This document shows positions 35,203 through 46,164 of a stretch of DNA of 64,000 nucleotides, piece by piece (position 1 is the first letter of the stretch; every line of letters starts with the position of its first letter). Location of the stretch: NCBI GenBank assembly GCA_017590115.1, contig JAGGNK010007448.1, positions 2,148,815 to 2,212,814 on the forward strand. The letters are read 5' to 3'. Both the position numbers and the translations under genes were made by a program. This stretch comes from Montifringilla adamsi. Taxonomy: Eukaryota > Chordata > Aves > Passeriformes > Passeridae. The notes beneath the pieces are model-generated. The model saw nothing but the letters and a program-made list of their open reading frames with translations, was not told where the DNA came from and made no database searches.

Positions 35203-36899
35203 TCACTGCAGGCTCTGAGCACCCCAAGAAATCCCTGGCTCCAGCCCCAGGGCCAGGAGGAGTGCTTTCCACATTTAACAATAAACTGATAATTAAATCG
35301 CTAAAATGTTAAAAATAAACCAGAAAAGAATGCCCCAAGCCCCTGGGAGAGGTGGCACAAAATCCCTGCCTGTCCCAATCTCCAAGGTCTGCACTGGGGG
35401 ACGGGAGCAGATTGAATCTGCAGATGCAGAATTCCCCTTTCCTTGGCTGGGTAGTTAGAAATTTTGGGAATTCCTGAGCCTGGATTTACACCCACAGGGG
35501 ATTCTAAGAGCCCTTTTTCCCCTCAGCCTCACATCCAGGTTTGTCTGCCCTTGGTTCCTCAGTGGGCTGATAGCAGAATGTCCTTCTTTGCTTTATCTTT
35601 AGGCTTGTTTAAAACAAAAATATTGTTATCACTTGCAATTTCTGGTAAAACCCCCTAGTTTTATTTTCTTTCTAAGGCCTATCAACTTCCCACTGATGTG
35701 ATGACAATTCCTTAAGTGGGAGTGACAGTGGGCTGACAGGAGAATCTTTTTTTTTTTTTTTTTTTTTTTAAGCTTGTTTAAAACAAAAATCTCATGTTAT
35801 CACTCTTATTTTGTGGTAAAAAGTGTTTTTTTTTCTATCTGAGTCCCACAAACTTAGAATGTCCTTCTTTGATTTATCTTTAGGTCTGTTTAAAAAAAGA
35901 ATATTGTGTTATCATTCGTATTTTGTGGTAAAAACCCCACGTTTGGGTTTGTTTTTTTTTCTGAGTCCTATCAACTTCCCACTGATCTGATGGCAATTCC
36001 TTAAGTATTCAGGCTTTGGAAAAGCAGCTTCCCTGGGGATTGCTGGGTGCTAATCCACAGGCTGAGCTGCTGTGCTGACACAAATCTGAAATGTGTTCCT
36101 GCTGCCTGGGTTGGGAATGGAGGAATGGGCTGCCTGGATACCCTGAGGTGGAATTTTCACTCAGGTTTCCACAGCTTCTCTGTTGTTTTTGTGCTCCTGC
36201 CTTCAGTTCATGTGTGCTGGCTTCAGCAAACACCTCCTATGCCATTTCCAAACACATCCAGAGCAGTTTCTGCAGGAGTGCTGTGGAAATTTATGACAAA
36301 TTTAGGTGCTCCTGCTGTTGATTTCCACCTTATTTTTTACACCGTTACCTCTTCAGTGCTCCCTTGTTTCCATCACTCCCTGAATTCTTCATAGTTTGAA
36401 GTAACAGGAGGAGGGACAGCCCCTCCCTCCAAAAGTACCCCAACCACCTTAAATAGATAGAGAAAATCTGAGCAAAACAGTCATTTGAAGTAACCAGGAA
36501 TGAGTTTTGTAGCTCTGTGGGGCTGATTTGTACCTGCTAATTGTTTATTGCTAATTATTATTATTTAGATCCCAGGTTTGTGTGTGGTACTGGGTCATTT
36601 GTTGTGTTCTGGTAAAAATGGGGTGGAAACTTTACGTTTACTTTAAATAAAGGTCCAGCAAGAAAGGTGGGTACCTGCACCAAAAATGCCGCTGTGCTTT
36701 ACCTTTGCACTGATTTATGTGTGGGAAACTCCTGGGTTTGCAGCAAATTCAGAGCAATTTTCACCAGTTCATTTTACCAGAGCTGCTGAGATCTGCCCTT
36801 GCTGATTTTGTAAATATTTTGGATGTTTTTGCAAGTTACAATTTTATTTTTGTGGGTTCTGACCACTGATTGCAGTCAGCATGATAAAGGGATGAAACA

Positions 36900-37140
36900 T
36901 GGAATTATTTATGTTGGAAAAGGCCTTCAAGCCCATCGTGTCCAACCAGTCTTTCCATGGCCACCACTCATCCATGTCCCCAAGTGCCACATCTGCAGAA
37001 ATGGAGAGCCCACCACTGCCTGACAGCCTGGTCAGGGCTTGACAACCCTTTTAATGAAGAAATTTTTCCCAGTACACCATGTAAACCTGCCTGGGACAGT
37101 TTGGGGCTGTTCCCTCTTGTTATTGCTTATTCCTTGAGAG
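36900..37140 (-). mobile_element. Old CR1 LINE 3' fragment
   Basis: The complement of a CR1 end: GGAAAAGGCCTTCAAGCCCA, TCGTGTCCAACCAGTC, CCCCAAGTGCCACATC, GAGAGCCCACCACTGCC and GGGCTGTTCCCTCTTGTTAT. More diverged than most other copies; it matches the layout of older CR1 subfamilies. Confidence 0.75.
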
Positions 37141-37354
37141 AAGAGATTTAACTTCACAAACCAAGCTGAGGGCTCCGCCCTTTCTCAGGACAGCAAGTGA
37201 CACTCTCAAACCACTGATGCTGAAGTTCCCCTGCCCTAATTAAGTGGATTTTTCACCCCACACAACAGAATTGAGTTCATTGTGTGACCAGAGCCAGGTC
37301 CCTGCAGCTCCCAGGGGGAATCCTGCATTATCCCAGTGCCTAAGTGAAAAGCCA

Positions 37355-38039
37355 GGTGTCTGCTAAGGAAGGCAGGAGCCTCCCTTGAAATGGAAAATGT
37401 AAAACCCCCTCCCTCCAAATTATTATAATTTTGAAATTAAGGGGCTCTCAGGCAAAGATACAGGAATAGGAATAACAGTTCTTCAGTAGGAAAATTTAAA
37501 AAATACAAATGCAATAGTACAAACAAACAAAAAAAGAAAACAAAAAACACTGGCAGAGTCAGGACATGTCCTGCCCCCCTGTGTGTCAGGGTGGTGGCAC
37601 AGTCCCATCCCATGGGGGCTCAGCCCTCCTGCAGTGCCAGCTGTGGTTCTGCTGGAGCAGGGATCCTGCACAAGGCTGCAGTTTTCCTCTGAAGCTCCAG
37701 GGCTGCTGGAGATGGGCCTGCTCTCCCTCTGGGAATGCAGGGCAGGAGAAAGCTGCTCCTCTGCGAATGCAGTGGGCAAAGGCTGCTGTGCTGTTCCAGG
37801 CTCAGATTGTATCCAGGTAGGAATGCTTGGCTCCTGCCCTGGGCAGAGCATCTCCCCATGGGATGCTGGAATTTGATCAGCCCTGCAGGGACACTCAGTG
37901 GCCATGGACAGCAGAGATCTCCTGGAGGGAGGATTGGCTGTGGGAGAGATAAAGAAAAAACTGCCCAATGCACAGAGGAGAACTGCCCCAGCTCTGACAG
38001 ATGGTGACAGAACACACACCCAGCTACACCTGAGACACA
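37355..38039 (-). mobile_element. Long LTR-like unit of an endogenous retrovirus
   Basis: About 685 bp. On the minus strand it would begin TGTCTCAGGTGTAGCTGGG (complement of 38019-38037). The left third carries the block shared with 33081-33205, then an A-rich AAATACAAATGCAATAGTAC stretch. It resembles a passerine LTR family from memory; no target-site duplication was confirmed. The right end lies 71 bp before exon 14. Confidence 0.6.
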
Positions 38040-38110
38040 TGGGAAATAAATTCCTATTAATTTCTCCCCAAAGGCTCTTCCCCACTCATGTCTCCCCTGA
38101 TCCAATGCAG

Positions 38111-38242
38111 GTACTGGAATTCCCTGAGGAATCTGGTTGTCTCCTTGCTGAACTCCATGAAGTCCATCATTAGTTTGCTTTTCCTGCTCTTCCTGTTCAT
38201 CGTGGTCTTTGCTCTGCTGGGGATGCAGCTCTTCGGAGGGCA
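38111..38242 (+). CDS. CACNA1B: CACNA1B exon 14 (inferred number): S4-S5 linker and IIS5
   Basis: A 132-nt exon, entry and exit phase 2, acceptor CCAATGCAG, donor GTAAGT. It encodes [19 protein letters not shown], the S4-S5 linker that couples the voltage sensor to the pore, then [20 protein letters not shown] and LFGGQ, the S5 helix and the start of the pore loop. The protein is essentially invariant across vertebrate Cav2 channels; WNSL rather than WASL separates it from Cav2.1. An LTR ends 71 bp upstream and an AT-rich block starts within about 10 bp downstream, so intronic splice signals are squeezed. Confidence 0.97.
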
Positions 38243-38249
38243 GTAAGTT

Positions 38250-38880
38250 GTTGATTTTTTTTTTTTTCCTAAAGTCAGGATTAAATTGTGAGACTGTATT
38301 TTTTGTTTAGAGTTAGATGTTTATTGGTTTTTATTTAGGTTGTAGTTTTGTAAGTTGTGGGTTGTGTAGTATTTTTCTTTAGCATACTACAAAATGGGGT
38401 TATATCTATTTTTTTACAAGATCTTCTAAGGATAAACTGTCTAATTAAGAAATTATACTTAAATTATTACTTAAATTATTCCTTAAATACTTAAATTATT
38501 TTTATTTTTAACTCAATAGTTAACTTTGTGTTTTGTAATGTGGATTTTTTTTGACATAATACTACTTAATCTTATGAAGAAGGTGAAGAAAGAAGGTAAA
38601 GAAGAAGGACTAGATTCTGCCTTAAAACTTTCATTTTTTTTATATATATTATTATATTCTAAAACTTTAAACTCTAAGATTTTTTACTTTGTGATATTAC
38701 AAACTTTTATTTAAACTACATACTCATAATCTTAGTTTTATTATTTAATTTTGAAAGTTTTTTCTGTGGCTTTAGGTCATTTAGTGTTCTCTTGGGGGTT
38801 AGTGTCTGTTAGTACAGAAAACTAAAAATTTTTAGTAACTAGGGTTTTAACAGTGAGTCTGAGGAATCTTTGTTCTGCCT
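38250..38880. other. AT-rich block of unlike composition
   Basis: Composition changes sharply at about 38252 (a run of T) and returns to normal near 38880. The block contains runs such as TTAAATTATTACTTAAATTA, a purine-rich GAAGAAGGTGAAGAAAGAAG and CTAAAACTTTAAACTCTAAG. It may be part of an AT-rich retroviral element, but no termini were found. Confidence 0.6.
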
Positions 38881-39079
38881 GGAAGGGTTCACATCCCTGA
38901 TTTCAGGGCTGGGGATAGGGAAGTAATTCCTGTTCTGGTGTTTTCCCTGGAGCTGGATTCTTTCCTAAGGGAGAATGTCCCCAGTTCAAAGCCCCCCCAT
39001 CATCCCGTGGTGCCCAGGACACCCAGAGCTGAAACAGGACTGGGGGCAGCACTTTCTGTACTGGTTCCTTCCCTGGTAA

Positions 39080-39146
39080 CCAGAGTGCCATTGTATTTAT
39101 CCCCTATAAAATATAATATCCAAATATAAAATAGAATGGCACTCTG
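39080..39146. repeat. Short imperfect hairpin
   Basis: CCAGAGTGCCATTGTATTTA at the left pairs with TAAAATAGAATGGCACTCTG at the right, with the first 13 bp perfect; the loop of about 25 nt is itself AT-rich (CCCTATAAAATATAATATCC). Confidence 0.8.
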
Positions 39147-39702
39147 GAATATTTTCCTGCTGGAAACACAGTTTGGTTGGATCTGATTATTCTCATTAGA
39201 AATGCCAGCAATGGTGAATTTTGCACTAAGAGCCATCATGGTGTTACCATTTAACTCCAGTCTCACTTCTGAACTGAAATAATGAAATGGTTTTGTTTAG
39301 TCTTTTATTTTCCCAGTCAATACCTATTTTAGCTTTAAAATAGTACAAAGAAATTATCAGCTAAGAGAGTCATTTCAGTTTGGGCTTTTACACTTGAGAA
39401 TGAAAACTTCTTGGAATGGCTCATTCTGCAAGATCATTGGAGATTGTGATTGTTCATTTTAATTGGGGATGAAAATGAATTTCAAAGCATCAGAATTTTC
39501 TCTGGGAACGAAATTGAGTTTTTGCTGATGGTTCTGTTGAGCACCTTCTGAGATGTTCCCCACCAAGCTTGCCTGGGGTGTTACAGCCAGGTGGAACAAA
39601 TGTTGCTCCCTGCCTTGCTTTATGGGGTGTTAAAGGGTGTTTCAGGGCTGCCTGGAGCTGCCTGGCCCTCCCCACTCTGGTTTTTATTTCTCCCTTCTCC
39701 AG

Positions 39703-39775
39703 GTTCAATTTCCAAGATGAAACTCCAACCACGAATTTTGATACCTTCCCTGCTGCCATCCTCACAGTCTTCCAG
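39703..39775 (+). CDS. CACNA1B: CACNA1B exon 15 (inferred number): domain II pore loop, first part
   Basis: A 73-nt exon, entry phase 2, exit phase 0, acceptor TTCTCCAG, donor GTAACG (weaker than the others). It encodes [20 protein letters not shown] followed by TVFQ: the extracellular turret and the pore helix of domain [16 protein letters not shown] is Cav2.2-specific (Cav2.1 reads NFDEGTPPTNFDTF). This turret faces the vestibule; no substitution is seen relative to my recollection of mammalian Cav2.2. Confidence 0.97.
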
Positions 39776-41261
39776 GTAACGCCATTCCTCGTCCTGGGGC
39801 AGTGCTAGAATTGAAATTCCTGGGTGTTTCTTCCTGCTTAGGGAGGGCAAACATGCCCCCAAAAACCTGCGGAATTTAGGAAAGTCCTTCCTTGTCATGT
39901 GTTTTACTTTGTTGACCAATTCATACATCACTAAAAATCAAATTAAAAACCAGTGCTGTGGTATTAAGGAAAATTAGAACAAAAGATTTTTTGCTAGGGG
40001 GAAAAATGCTGATAATACAGAGATTTCTTTGCTAAACTAAAATCTGTGTGTGCCTGGGTGTGCCTTTGTGTTCTCCAGCCCCTGCCCAAGGAGTTGCAGC
40101 TCTGGCAGATGCAGTGCTTGGATTTAAAGCTGAATTTTGCAGCTGTTTTCTACCTGTCTTTTTAAAAAACAATAAAATAAATTTAAAATCATTTTAAAAG
40201 AACATTTTCAGGTGTTTCCCAACTCAGGAGAGTTGGGGCTGCTCCAGTTGCAGGTGACCCTCACACATCCAGCATTTCCAGCCTTGCCCTTCACAGTGTG
40301 GGCTCCCCCTGATCCAAAATTCCCCAGATCTCAGCAAGGTCTGGCTGATGTATTTCAGTGTCATGACCCCAAAAGGAGATAAAAAGGAAGGGAGGGGAAG
40401 TGATGACAGTTTCTGGATTAAGACAGAAAAAGAATCTCAAGGGAAACCTGAGAGCTCTGCAGGAGCCACTGCCCAGATGTGAGGGGTTCAGTGCTCACCT
40501 CACAGGATATTGCCCATCACGGGGGATTAAGATTTGCATAAGATTTGCATAAGATTTTGTGCTCATCAAAGGAAGGGCTCAGAGACAGGTATTGCCAGGG
40601 AGCAGCTCCGGATATGAGCCATGGGTATGTTGGTTTTGCTTTGCTTTGGGACTGGAGCTGCCTGTAGAATACTCAGCTGGAATATTTCCTGTCAGTCCTG
40701 AGACAAACATGCTGCACTGTGGGGTGAAGGAAAGCACGTGGGTTTAACATATTTGCCTGGAATGTCAGGGGAAGGAGCAAAACCCAGCAAAAGCCATCAG
40801 CCCTGGATTAACTGTGGTCTCCCAGAGGCTCTTTGGTACCCCCTGCTCTCCTTCCATCCCACTCCTTCCCTGAACTGCAAACTCCAGCTCAGTGTTTCTT
40901 CACTCTGGGGTTGGGATCCCTTTCCAAGCTTTTCTTCCATAACTTTAGCCAGGCTGAGCAGAGCAGCATCAGTCAGGGACAGCATTCAATGTGCTGAATA
41001 AATAAAGTTAGATACACCCTGCTCCCCTGTACCTTTGGGGATTGTCTGTGTAAGAAGCTTCTCAAACAAACACTTCTGCCCTCTGCTTTGGCCCATTTTT
41101 ATCCCAGCAGCCCTGGCTGGGTCATGGTCATGTCACTGGACACCCAGGATGGGTTTTGACCACCTGGCAGCTGGCTGAGCTCAGCCTAAACTCCCTCAGA
41201 GGAGCATCAACCTTCATCTCCAGCTCCTGGCTCTGAGGAAGTCCCTGTGAGCTGAATGTCC

Positions 41262-42366
41262 AGCTGTGAATAATCCAAATACACACACAAACAACATCCA
41301 TGAGCACAGAGCCTCTGGAAAGCAGAGTTCTGTCTTAGATACCTGTGCCCTGCTCCCTGATTTCCTCTGGAAATCCTCACAGGGTGCTGGGGGCAGAGCA
41401 GAGCAGTGGGGACAGCTGGAAATGAGGGGTGGCAGTGGCAGGATGGGAGCAGAGCTCTGCCCTGCCCCTGACACACAGAATGACTGGGCTGGAGGAGACC
41501 TTCCAGATCATCGAGTCCAACCCAGCCCCAACCCCTCACCTAAACCCTGGCCCCCAGTGCCACATCCAGGCTTTGTTAAACACACCCAGGGATGGTGACT
41601 CCACCACCTCCCTGGGCAGCCATTCCAGAACTTTATCACCCTTTCTGTAAAAAAACTTTTTGCTGACATCCAACCTGAATTTCCCTTGGTGCAGCTGGAG
41701 GCTGTGTGCTCTGGTTGTGTCAGTGCTGCCTGGAGAAAGAGCCCAGCCCCAGCTGAGCACAGGCACCTTTCAGGAGCTGTGCAGAGTGATGAGGGCACCC
41801 CTGAGTCTCCTTTTCTCCAGGCTGAATATCCCCAGCTCCCTCAGTGGTTCCTCACAGGGTTTGTGTTCCCAGCCCCTCTCCAGCCTCGTTGCCTCCTCTG
41901 GACAAGCTCCAGCCCCTCCATGTCCTTTCCAAACTGAGGGGCCAGAGCTGGACACAGCACTCAGGGTTTGCCCTCACCAGTGCCAATATCTGGCTGTGGG
42001 TCTGTGTCAGAGCACCCCACCTGTGGGGTGTGACATGGAGCTGCTGGCATTCAGCCTTTCCTCAGGCACCTCCCTTTCTCTGCAGCCCCTGGAAGCAGCA
42101 CAATCCTGTTCCTGTCCCACCCTTAACCTGCTCGCTATTCCATTAACATTTCACAGCAGCTCTTGACAGCTGCTTTATTGCATCACCTGCCGGCTCCTCA
42201 GTATTAAACAGTGACATGCACTCCAAATGGTCATTTGGGGCAGCTGAAGGCAGTTTGGAGCTTGGGGAATAATAAAAATAATCAAAATACACACACAAGC
42301 ATCATCCATGGGCACAGAGCCTCTGGAAAGCAGAGTTCTGTGTTAGATACCTGTGCCCTTGCTCCC
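41262..42366. repeat. Diverged direct repeat (41262-41360 and 42268-42366)
   Basis: Both copies read AATAAT, AAATACACACACAA, ATCCATG, GCACAGAGCCTCTGGAAAGC, AGAGTTCTGT and TTAGATACCTGTGCCC. They are about 1005 bp apart, similar but not identical, and a CR1 3' end lies between them. Confidence 0.88.
41475..41990 (-). mobile_element. CR1 LINE 3' end (about 515 bp)
   Basis: Begins ACACACAGAATGACTGGGCT, then TCGAGTCCAACCCAGCCCCA, GCCACATCCAGGCTTTGTTA, TGGTGCAGCTGGAGGCTGTG, CTTTTCTCCAGGCTGAATAT, GGGTTTGTGTTCCCAGCC and GGGGCCAGAGCTGGACACAG, the full order of the CR1 3' half-kilobase on the minus strand. Confidence 0.92.
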
Positions 42367-43334
42367 AAGTCCTCATTGCCTGTGCCTCTCCCTCTGCAGT
42401 GCTGTCCTTCCTTCTCCTCAGCAAAAATTCCTTGCAGCATCCCTAAAGAGACCTGAGAGAGCAGAAGGAATTTCATTAACTGCTTGAGGACAGAGCCAGC
42501 AGATCCTGGATCCTGCAGGCTGCTCCCTAATTACTTAAGTAATTCCTGCAGCTGATGGGTGACAGTGGGAAGGACACTAGCTCCTCTTTCCAGGGCCTCA
42601 GGGAGCATCCTCAGCTTGTCCAGGCAGGCTGCTCAGTTCACATTATTTATCTCTCTGCAAAAGCCCCATAAAACATCTCTTTTTTTTCCTTGAACTTTTT
42701 GTTCCACTCCTATATAATCCAAAAGTTGGACTTTCAACCCAGACCCTGCTGGACTTTGTCATACCTGCAAATCCTGGTCTTCTGCTTGGAAATAGAAAAG
42801 TTCCCAGTGATTGCCCTTTCCATGAATATTTCTGTGATCAAAAATTACTTTATGGCTATTCCCAGAAAGCAGGAGCAGCTGTGATTTCATGGAAATTCTG
42901 TGAATGCACATTTGTGGACAATACTCTGCATAATTGAGTGGCAGATTCGAAAGCCCAAAGCCCTGTTTCATATTCTCTGGTGCAAATCCAGAGCAGCTCC
43001 AGCAGTGTTGGGTCTGAATCCTGATTTTGGAATTATTTGAGGCTGAATTGGGCATTTGGGAGAGGAGTTGGTGTCTGCACTGGGTGTCCTTGTGTCTAGA
43101 CTTGCTCTTGCCCAGTGCTGTCATCAGCACCATTCCTGCAGCCAGAAATTTCCTCTCTCTCAGCAGCTGACAGCCAGGCTGGAGTTTGCAGGCTGGGATT
43201 TGCAGTCATTTCAAGGATCCTGTGTGCACATGGAACTCCATTACTACAGCACACATCAAGCTTGGGGCTTTTTATCTTCTTTTCTTTTTGTTGTTGTTTT
43301 TTTTTTTTTTTTTCCACCTACTAAACCCAAAGAC

Positions 43335-43862
43335 AACTTCCTGTTTAGGAATTGGATCTTCACATCCCAGTGTTTTAATGCACTAAAAGTGGTCATTGTT
43401 TGGCTCTGCCAGGGCAGGCAGAGGATGAGCTGATATGCCCAGAATTCCAGATTTTGGTGAAGAAAGGAACACCAGACAATTCAGACTGGTGCAAAATCAG
43501 CATTTAGCGTGGCAAGGCCTGTTGGCGTCTGGCACACTGAATAGTTTTCCTGTATTGTTAATTAGCCTTGGGTTGATAATCAGAGGTGCAGCTCTGTAAA
43601 ACTTCCTGTTTAGGAATTGGATCTTCACATCCCAGTGTTTTAATGCACTAAAAGTGGTCATTGTTTGGCTCTGCCAGGGCAGGCAGAGGATGAGCTGATA
43701 TGCCCAGAATTCCAGATTTTGGTGAAGAAAGGAACACCAGACAATTCAGACTGGTGCAAAATCAGCATTTAGCGTGGCAAGGCCTGTTGGCGTCTGGCAC
43801 ACTGAATAGTTTTCCTGTATTGTTAATTAGCCTTGGGTTGATAATCAGAGGTGCAGCTCTGT
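43335..43862. repeat. Perfect 263-bp tandem duplication
   Basis: Copies at 43335-43597 and 43600-43862 are separated by two A residues. Both start AACTTCCTGTTTAGGAATTG and end TCAGAGGTGCAGCTCTGT; no difference was found by eye. A run of T (43295-43312) lies just upstream. The sequence looks like single-copy intron, not a known mobile element. Confidence 0.95.
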
Positions 43863-44479
43863 GCTTGTCCCTGCTCAGGGACAAGGAGGATCAGAGATCC
43901 CTTCGGGCCGTCCGCTGCTCTGTCCTTGCTCACACACAGAGATTGTTGCTGCTGTTTAGGGATTTTTTTGGGCTTTGTGACCCTCTGGGTCAAACCTGGG
44001 GAAACGGAAGAGGAACCCGTGGTGTGCAGCCCCGGCAGTGGTAGTGGTGCCCGGAGTGCTGCCCAGGCACATTCCAGCTGCAGGAAGGCTCTGCCAGCCC
44101 CGAGGGGCCGAGGAGAGGTGGCAGGAGGTGACAGAGCTCCTGCTGTTGGGGACAGGGAGTGAGGGCTGGGGGAGCCGAGCAAACCCAACCCTGCCTGCAG
44201 GAAGGGCACAAGAGAGGCTGGCACTGGCACAGCTCCCACTGAGGGCCCTGCTCTGGGAGCTCAGGGCTTTCTTGCGGCAGTGGGAAGTGCCCTGCATGGG
44301 ACTGGTGAAACCTGGGATCCCTGCATGGCTCAGAAAGGGAGAGGGGGAGAAAGAAGTGTCAGAATGTCAAATGTGGATTTTGCTTCCTTTGCCTGTGTGA
44401 GGGCCCCTGGTCGAGGTGGGCAGTGGGCAGGTGACCCAGAGGGGCAGGGGCAGAGCAGGGTCACCCAGTCCAACCCCAA

Positions 44480-44575
44480 CAAGCCCACCCTGGGCATCCC
44501 TGGCAGCGCTGTCCAAAGGCTCCTGGAGCTCTGGCAGCCTCGGGGCCGTGCCCATTCCCTGGGGAGCGCCCCTCC
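44480..44575 (-). mobile_element. CR1-like 3' fragment, second subfamily
   Basis: ACAAGCCCACCCTGGGCATC, CCTGGCAGCGCTGTCCAAAG and CTGGCAGCCTCGGGGCCGTG in the same order as 28115-28205, almost without change. The ends are approximate. Confidence 0.65.
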
Positions 44576-44819
44576 AGACCCTTCCCCATCCCTGTCCCTC
44601 CTTTGGACACTCTCTCACAGCTTTAGATCTTTTTCTGATATTGAGACACCCAAAACTCCCCCAGCACTGGGGGTGAGGCTGCCCCAGCCCAGAGCAGAGC
44701 GGGACGATCCCTCCCTCCCCCATCTGGTGATGCTGGGCCTGGTGTCCCCCATGGGCTCCTCATTTCCCAGGGACATTCCCTGGTGGCTTTGCTCTGCCTG
44801 GCTCCCCCAGAGCTGCCTT

Positions 44820-45125
44820 TCACAGAATTCACAGAATGACCAGGTTAGAAGACACCTTAAAGATCATCGAGTCCAACCCAGCCCCACACAGTGCCACATC
44901 CAGGCTTTGTTAAACACACCCAGGGATGGTGACTCCACCACCTCCCCGGGCAGCCATTCCAGAACTTTATCACTCTTTCCATGAAATTTTTTTTCCTAAT
45001 ATCCAACCTGAATTTCCCTTGGTGCAGCTTGAGGCTGTGTGCTCTGGTTCTGCCAGTTCCTGGAGAAAGAGCCCAGCCCCAGCTGAGCACAGCCACCTTT
45101 CAGGAGCTGTGGAGTGATGAGGTGA
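44820..45125 (-). mobile_element. CR1 LINE 3' end next to exon 16
   Basis: Starts CACAGAATTCACAGAATGAC, then ATCGAGTCCAACCCAGCCCC, GCCACATCCAGGCTTTGTTA, AATATCCAACCTGAATTTCC and CTTTCAGGAGCTGTGGAGTG. It ends about 45 bp before exon 16, so the exon's branch region lies at its edge. Confidence 0.9.
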
Positions 45126-45169
45126 CCTTTTCCTGTGAGTGACCTCTGTGTCCCTCCCTCTCTGTGCAG

Positions 45170-45287
45170 ATCCTGACGGGGGAGGACTGGAATGCTGTGA
45201 TGTACCACGGGATAGAGTCGCAGGGCGGCGTCCATTCCGGAATGTTCTCCTCCATCTACTTCATCGTGCTCACCCTGTTTGGTAACT
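45170..45287 (+). CDS. CACNA1B: CACNA1B exon 16 (inferred number): selectivity filter and IIS6 start
   Basis: A 118-nt exon, entry phase 0, exit phase 1, acceptor CTGTGCAG. It encodes [20 protein letters not shown] followed by [19 protein letters not shown]. The Glu of TGEDW is the domain II member of the four-glutamate calcium selectivity filter. The segment after it is extracellular, and [11 protein letters not shown] starts S6. [11 protein letters not shown] differs from mammals (VSKGMFSSFYF in my recollection of human) in the loop between the pore and S6. The donor is GTATCCTT, a minor-spliceosome (U12) sequence, not the usual GTRAGT. Confidence 0.97.
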
Positions 45288-45295
45288 GTATCCTT
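45288..45295 (+). other. CACNA1B: U12-type 5' splice site
   Basis: The first eight intron bases are GTATCCTT, the exact GT-subtype core consensus of U12 introns, and they lack the R-A-G-T of major-class donors. The exon boundary is fixed by the reading frame: T plus AT from the next exon gives the conserved Tyr of GNYTLLN. Confidence 0.9.
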
Positions 45296-46164
45296 CCACG
45301 GGCATCCTTGGTGGCACAGTCCTGCCCACACTGCTAGAAATCCCCACTTTTCCCTGAATTCTCACAGCCTCATCCTTTAAAAGTCAAATTATTGCCATGG
45401 CTTTGCTCCTGACAGCACTGGAGGTGAGTTGTCCAACTTGGTGTAGCTTTTATTACAGCAACTTAAGAATTTATCCTTTAATTTAGAGAAATTTCATTTT
45501 AATTGTTGTGTTTTGCCTTGAAAATGTTCTATTAAGAGTTAATTTAGATTGTGGGAGAAATAATTGAGGGCAGGTCAGAGCAGGACCTTGAATATCCTCA
45601 CAAACAGTTTGCTTTTAGCCAGGGGAGGATTGAGATGGGCTTGGTGGAGATGAGTAGGTGGTGGTGGAGATGAGGCTCCATTCTCTTGGTGCCTTTGTCT
45701 AGGGCACCTTAACGTGCTGTGCTGTCCCAAATGCTCAGAATTATCTCATCTCCACATAATGCTTCGAATTTCGTTCTGGATCTTGGGTTTCAGGTTCTGG
45801 GAGTGTTCAGTGCTCCAAGCCTTGGCACATGAAGTGTCTGTTTTGTTCGTCTGAGAGATGGAAATCTCTTGAGGGTAAACTGGGAGCTTTCATCCCCCCC
45901 AGTGTCCCAGGGTTTCTGCTAGGGAAGGGGTGGTGTGTCCCAGAGGTCCAGGGAAGCAGGGACAGAGTGACACCAGGATGGCATTTGGGAAGGGAGGCTG
46001 TATTTTGTACGTATTTTGTATTTTATACACAAGCAAGCAAAGCAGCTCCCTGATGGAGCAGCTGGGTGTGAGGGGGAGAGCCAGGAGGGCAGAGGGGCTG
46101 TGGTGGCCCTGTCCCTGTGCCAGTGGTGGCCAGTGCTCTGTGACAGTGCCAGCACCAACCAGCC

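Larger units (their letters stand above)
38243..39702 (+). other. CACNA1B: CACNA1B intron 14
   Basis: The shortest intron here, 1.46 kb, donor GTAAGT and acceptor TTCTCCAG. The first 640 bp are a markedly AT-rich block (38250-38880). A short hairpin lies at 39080-39146. The rest is ordinary, with nothing recognised. Confidence 0.9.
39776..45169 (+). other. CACNA1B: CACNA1B intron 15
   Basis: A 5.4-kb intron, donor GTAACG, acceptor CTCTGTGCAG. It contains a duplicated block flanking a CR1 copy (41262-42366), the 263-bp tandem duplication (43335-43862) preceded by a T run, and two CR1 pieces (44480-44575, 44820-45125). From 39800 to 41250 and 42370 to 43260 nothing was recognised apart from a short AAGATTTGCAT duplication at 40530-40555. 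Confidence 0.88.

Noticed and set aside
44280..44984. 234-codon plus-strand open frame
   Set aside because: It reads through two antisense CR1 pieces; the repeated peptide also appears in other CR1 copies in the window.
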